Of a stretch of DNA of 64,000 nucleotides, positions 62,998 to 64,000 are shown one piece after another. This DNA comes from Sinomonas notoginsengisoli (GTDB lineage Bacteria; Actinomycetota; Actinomycetes; Actinomycetales; Micrococcaceae). Each line of letters begins with the position of its first letter. Position 1 is the first letter of the stretch. Position numbers and translations under genes: made by a program. Location: positions 168,506-232,505 of the forward strand of contig NZ_JAIZDP010000005.1 of the NCBI RefSeq assembly GCF_021554725.1. Reading direction: 5' to 3'. The notes under the pieces were generated by a model. It saw only the letters and a list, made by a program, of their open reading frames with translations, made no database searches and was not told where the DNA came from.

Positions 62998-64000
62998 GTG
63001 CAATCTCGACGTGGAGTGAGCGTGGCGAGGCGTGCCAAAGGCGTGCGTGGTGCGCTTGTTCTCGCCGTGTCGTTCGCCTGCATGGCACCAGCCATGGCGC
63101 CCTCGGCACTTGCTGACGATAACGCGCCTCCCACTGGGTATCCCACGTGGGCGGAAGTCCAGACGGCCAAGGCGAATGCCGACTCGGCGAAAGTCGAGTC
63201 GGACAGGATCGGTTCCCTCCTGACAACGGTAGAGGGGACGGCTGCTGATGCCTCGGCCAAGGCTGTGACGGCCGGCGCAGCGTCCGCAAAGGCAGCCCAA
63301 GCAGTCACCGACCAGATACAGGTCGTGGCCGTGCTCGAGCAGGAGGCCGCGAAGCGGGCAGGGGAACGGGATGCCGCCCAGCGGGCTACCGGACAGCTCG
63401 CCGCCGATTCCTACATGGGCGGGTCTCCCACCGGTCCGATCGAGACTCTCTCGGTCCTCAACCAGCCCGATGGCATCGGCAGGCTGCAGACGCTCCAGGT
63501 CCTCGGCGACCAGGCCGCGCAAGCGGTTGCCGAGTACCGCGTCGCGGCCAATGCCGCGACGGCTGCCGAGGACAAGTCCCGCGCCGCGAAGGACGCGCTC
63601 GCAGACCTCGCGGCAACCGCGGCCCGTCAGCTTGCGGATGCCCAGTCGGCCCAGAAGGAAGCCCAGACCGTGGTTGCCCAGACCCAGGAGCGGGAGGACA
63701 CGTTGCTCGCCCAGCTCGCCGACCTCAAGGGAACCTCCGTATCGGTGGAACGCAGTTACCGTGAAGGCCAGGCTGCCCAAGCTGCCTATGCGGCCGCTCA
63801 GGAGGCGAAGCGGCGGGCCGCAGAGCAGGCAGCGCTCGAGGCCCAGCGCCGGGTCGCTGACGCAGCCGCGGCGCAGCGCGCAAGCCAGACAGTGCAGCAG
63901 GCGGCGCAGCCTCTGGCCCAACAGCAGCAGGCAGCGGGCAGTGTGCTCAATCCCGCACCTCAGGCCCGTCCCCAGTCGGCGCCCGTACCTCAGGCCGCTC
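62998..64000 (+). CDS. Secreted coiled-coil protein, probable NlpC/P60-type cell-wall hydrolase, 3' end outside window
   Basis: 334 codons are visible and no stop occurs before the window ends. GTG 62998 is used (63016 and 63022 are alternatives). A signal peptide (GVRGALVLAVSFACMAPAMAPSALA) is followed by long Ala/Gln/Glu-rich coiled coils (ANADSAKVESDRIGSLL to RRVADAAAAQRASQ) and then a Pro/Gln-rich linker. Actinobacterial RipA/RipC-like hydrolases have this layout with an NlpC/P60 domain at the C-terminus, which would lie beyond 64000. The hydrolase assignment is inferred; only the N-terminal half is seen. Confidence 0.75.
   Translation, partial: MQSRRGVSVARRAKGVRGALVLAVSFACMAPAMAPSALADDNAPPTGYPTWAEVQTAKANADSAKVESDRIGSLLTTVEGTAADASAKAVTAGAASAKAAQAVTDQIQVVAVLEQEAAKRAGERDAAQRATGQLAADSYMGGSPTGPIETLSVLNQPDGIGRLQTLQVLGDQAAQAVAEYRVAANAATAAEDKSRAAKDALADLAATAARQLADAQSAQKEAQTVVAQTQEREDTLLAQLADLKGTSVSVERSYREGQAAQAAYAAAQEAKRRAAEQAALEAQRRVADAAAAQRASQTVQQAAQPLAQQQQAAGSVLNPAPQARPQSAPVPQAA

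Noticed and set aside
1..64000. tRNA, rRNA, insertion sequence, prophage or CRISPR
   Set aside because: Intergenic regions are short and none showed tRNA cloverleaf bases, terminal inverted repeats with a transposase, or spaced repeats.

Overview
This is a 64 kb piece of a high-GC actinobacterial chromosome, most likely Micrococcales, family Micrococcaceae (Arthrobacter/Sinomonas-like). The basis is codon bias and GC content, the actinobacterial SOS box (TCGAAC-N4-GTTCGA type), DUF3046 next to recA, a ClgR-type regulator near ftsK-pgsA-cinA, an rimP-nusA-ylxR-infB-rbfA-truB block with a divergent DUF4439 gene, and a leucine-catabolism cluster organised like that of mycobacteria. The genus is inferred from memory of gene order, not from any search. 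Most of the window is core chromosome. I saw no insertion sequence, prophage, CRISPR array, tRNA or rRNA, and no gene-free stretch exceeds about 300 bases.

Layout: 1-6009 is an operon for branched-chain acyl-CoA breakdown (biotin-dependent carboxylase alpha chain cut by the window edge, acyl-CoA dehydrogenase, CoA-transferase A and B, MaoC dehydratase, CitE-like lyase). 6011-12381 holds an effector-binding protein, a TauE exporter and the MEP isoprenoid genes dxr and ispG around a site-2 protease. 12401-14625 is an autoregulated ABC exporter/TetR unit with a clear operator. 14636-19680 is a nitrite/NO module: DUF2249 protein, a helix-turn-helix regulator with a Cys/His cluster, a polytopic membrane protein broken by a frameshift in a G tract, and a 922-residue membrane-cupredoxin-NirK fusion. 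19787-25691 holds proS, a second TauE, a decayed PLP-decarboxylase pseudogene, a VIT1-type transporter and a DUF4439 protein.

25787-39839 is the translation/RNA block (rimP, nusA, ylxR, infB, rbfA, a deaminase gene, truB, ribF, rpsO, pnp and an M16 peptidase, with small membrane proteins between). 39938-42946 (minus strand) is a LolA-like lipoprotein-carrier homologue with an ABC-2 exporter. 43065-49079 is a molybdenum-cofactor island (moaD, moaA, a sulfite-oxidase-type enzyme, moeA, moaC, mog, moaE). 49105-55598 holds dapB, dapA, rnj, a membrane acyltransferase, a nitrilase and a short SOS-box-preceded DUF222-like gene. 55683-64000 holds ftsK, pgsA, cinA, clgR, a MarR regulator, DUF3046, recA (with SOS box), recX and the start of a secreted coiled-coil peptidase-like protein.

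A recurrent signal links many of these genes: a TANNNT hexamer lies exactly 6-7 bases before the start codon of at least fifteen genes, as expected for leaderless transcripts. The less ordinary parts are the nitrite/NO module, the nested palindromes of the ABC/TetR operon, the scrambled PLP pseudogene that still has its promoter, and the paired direct/inverted repeats at 39839-39928.
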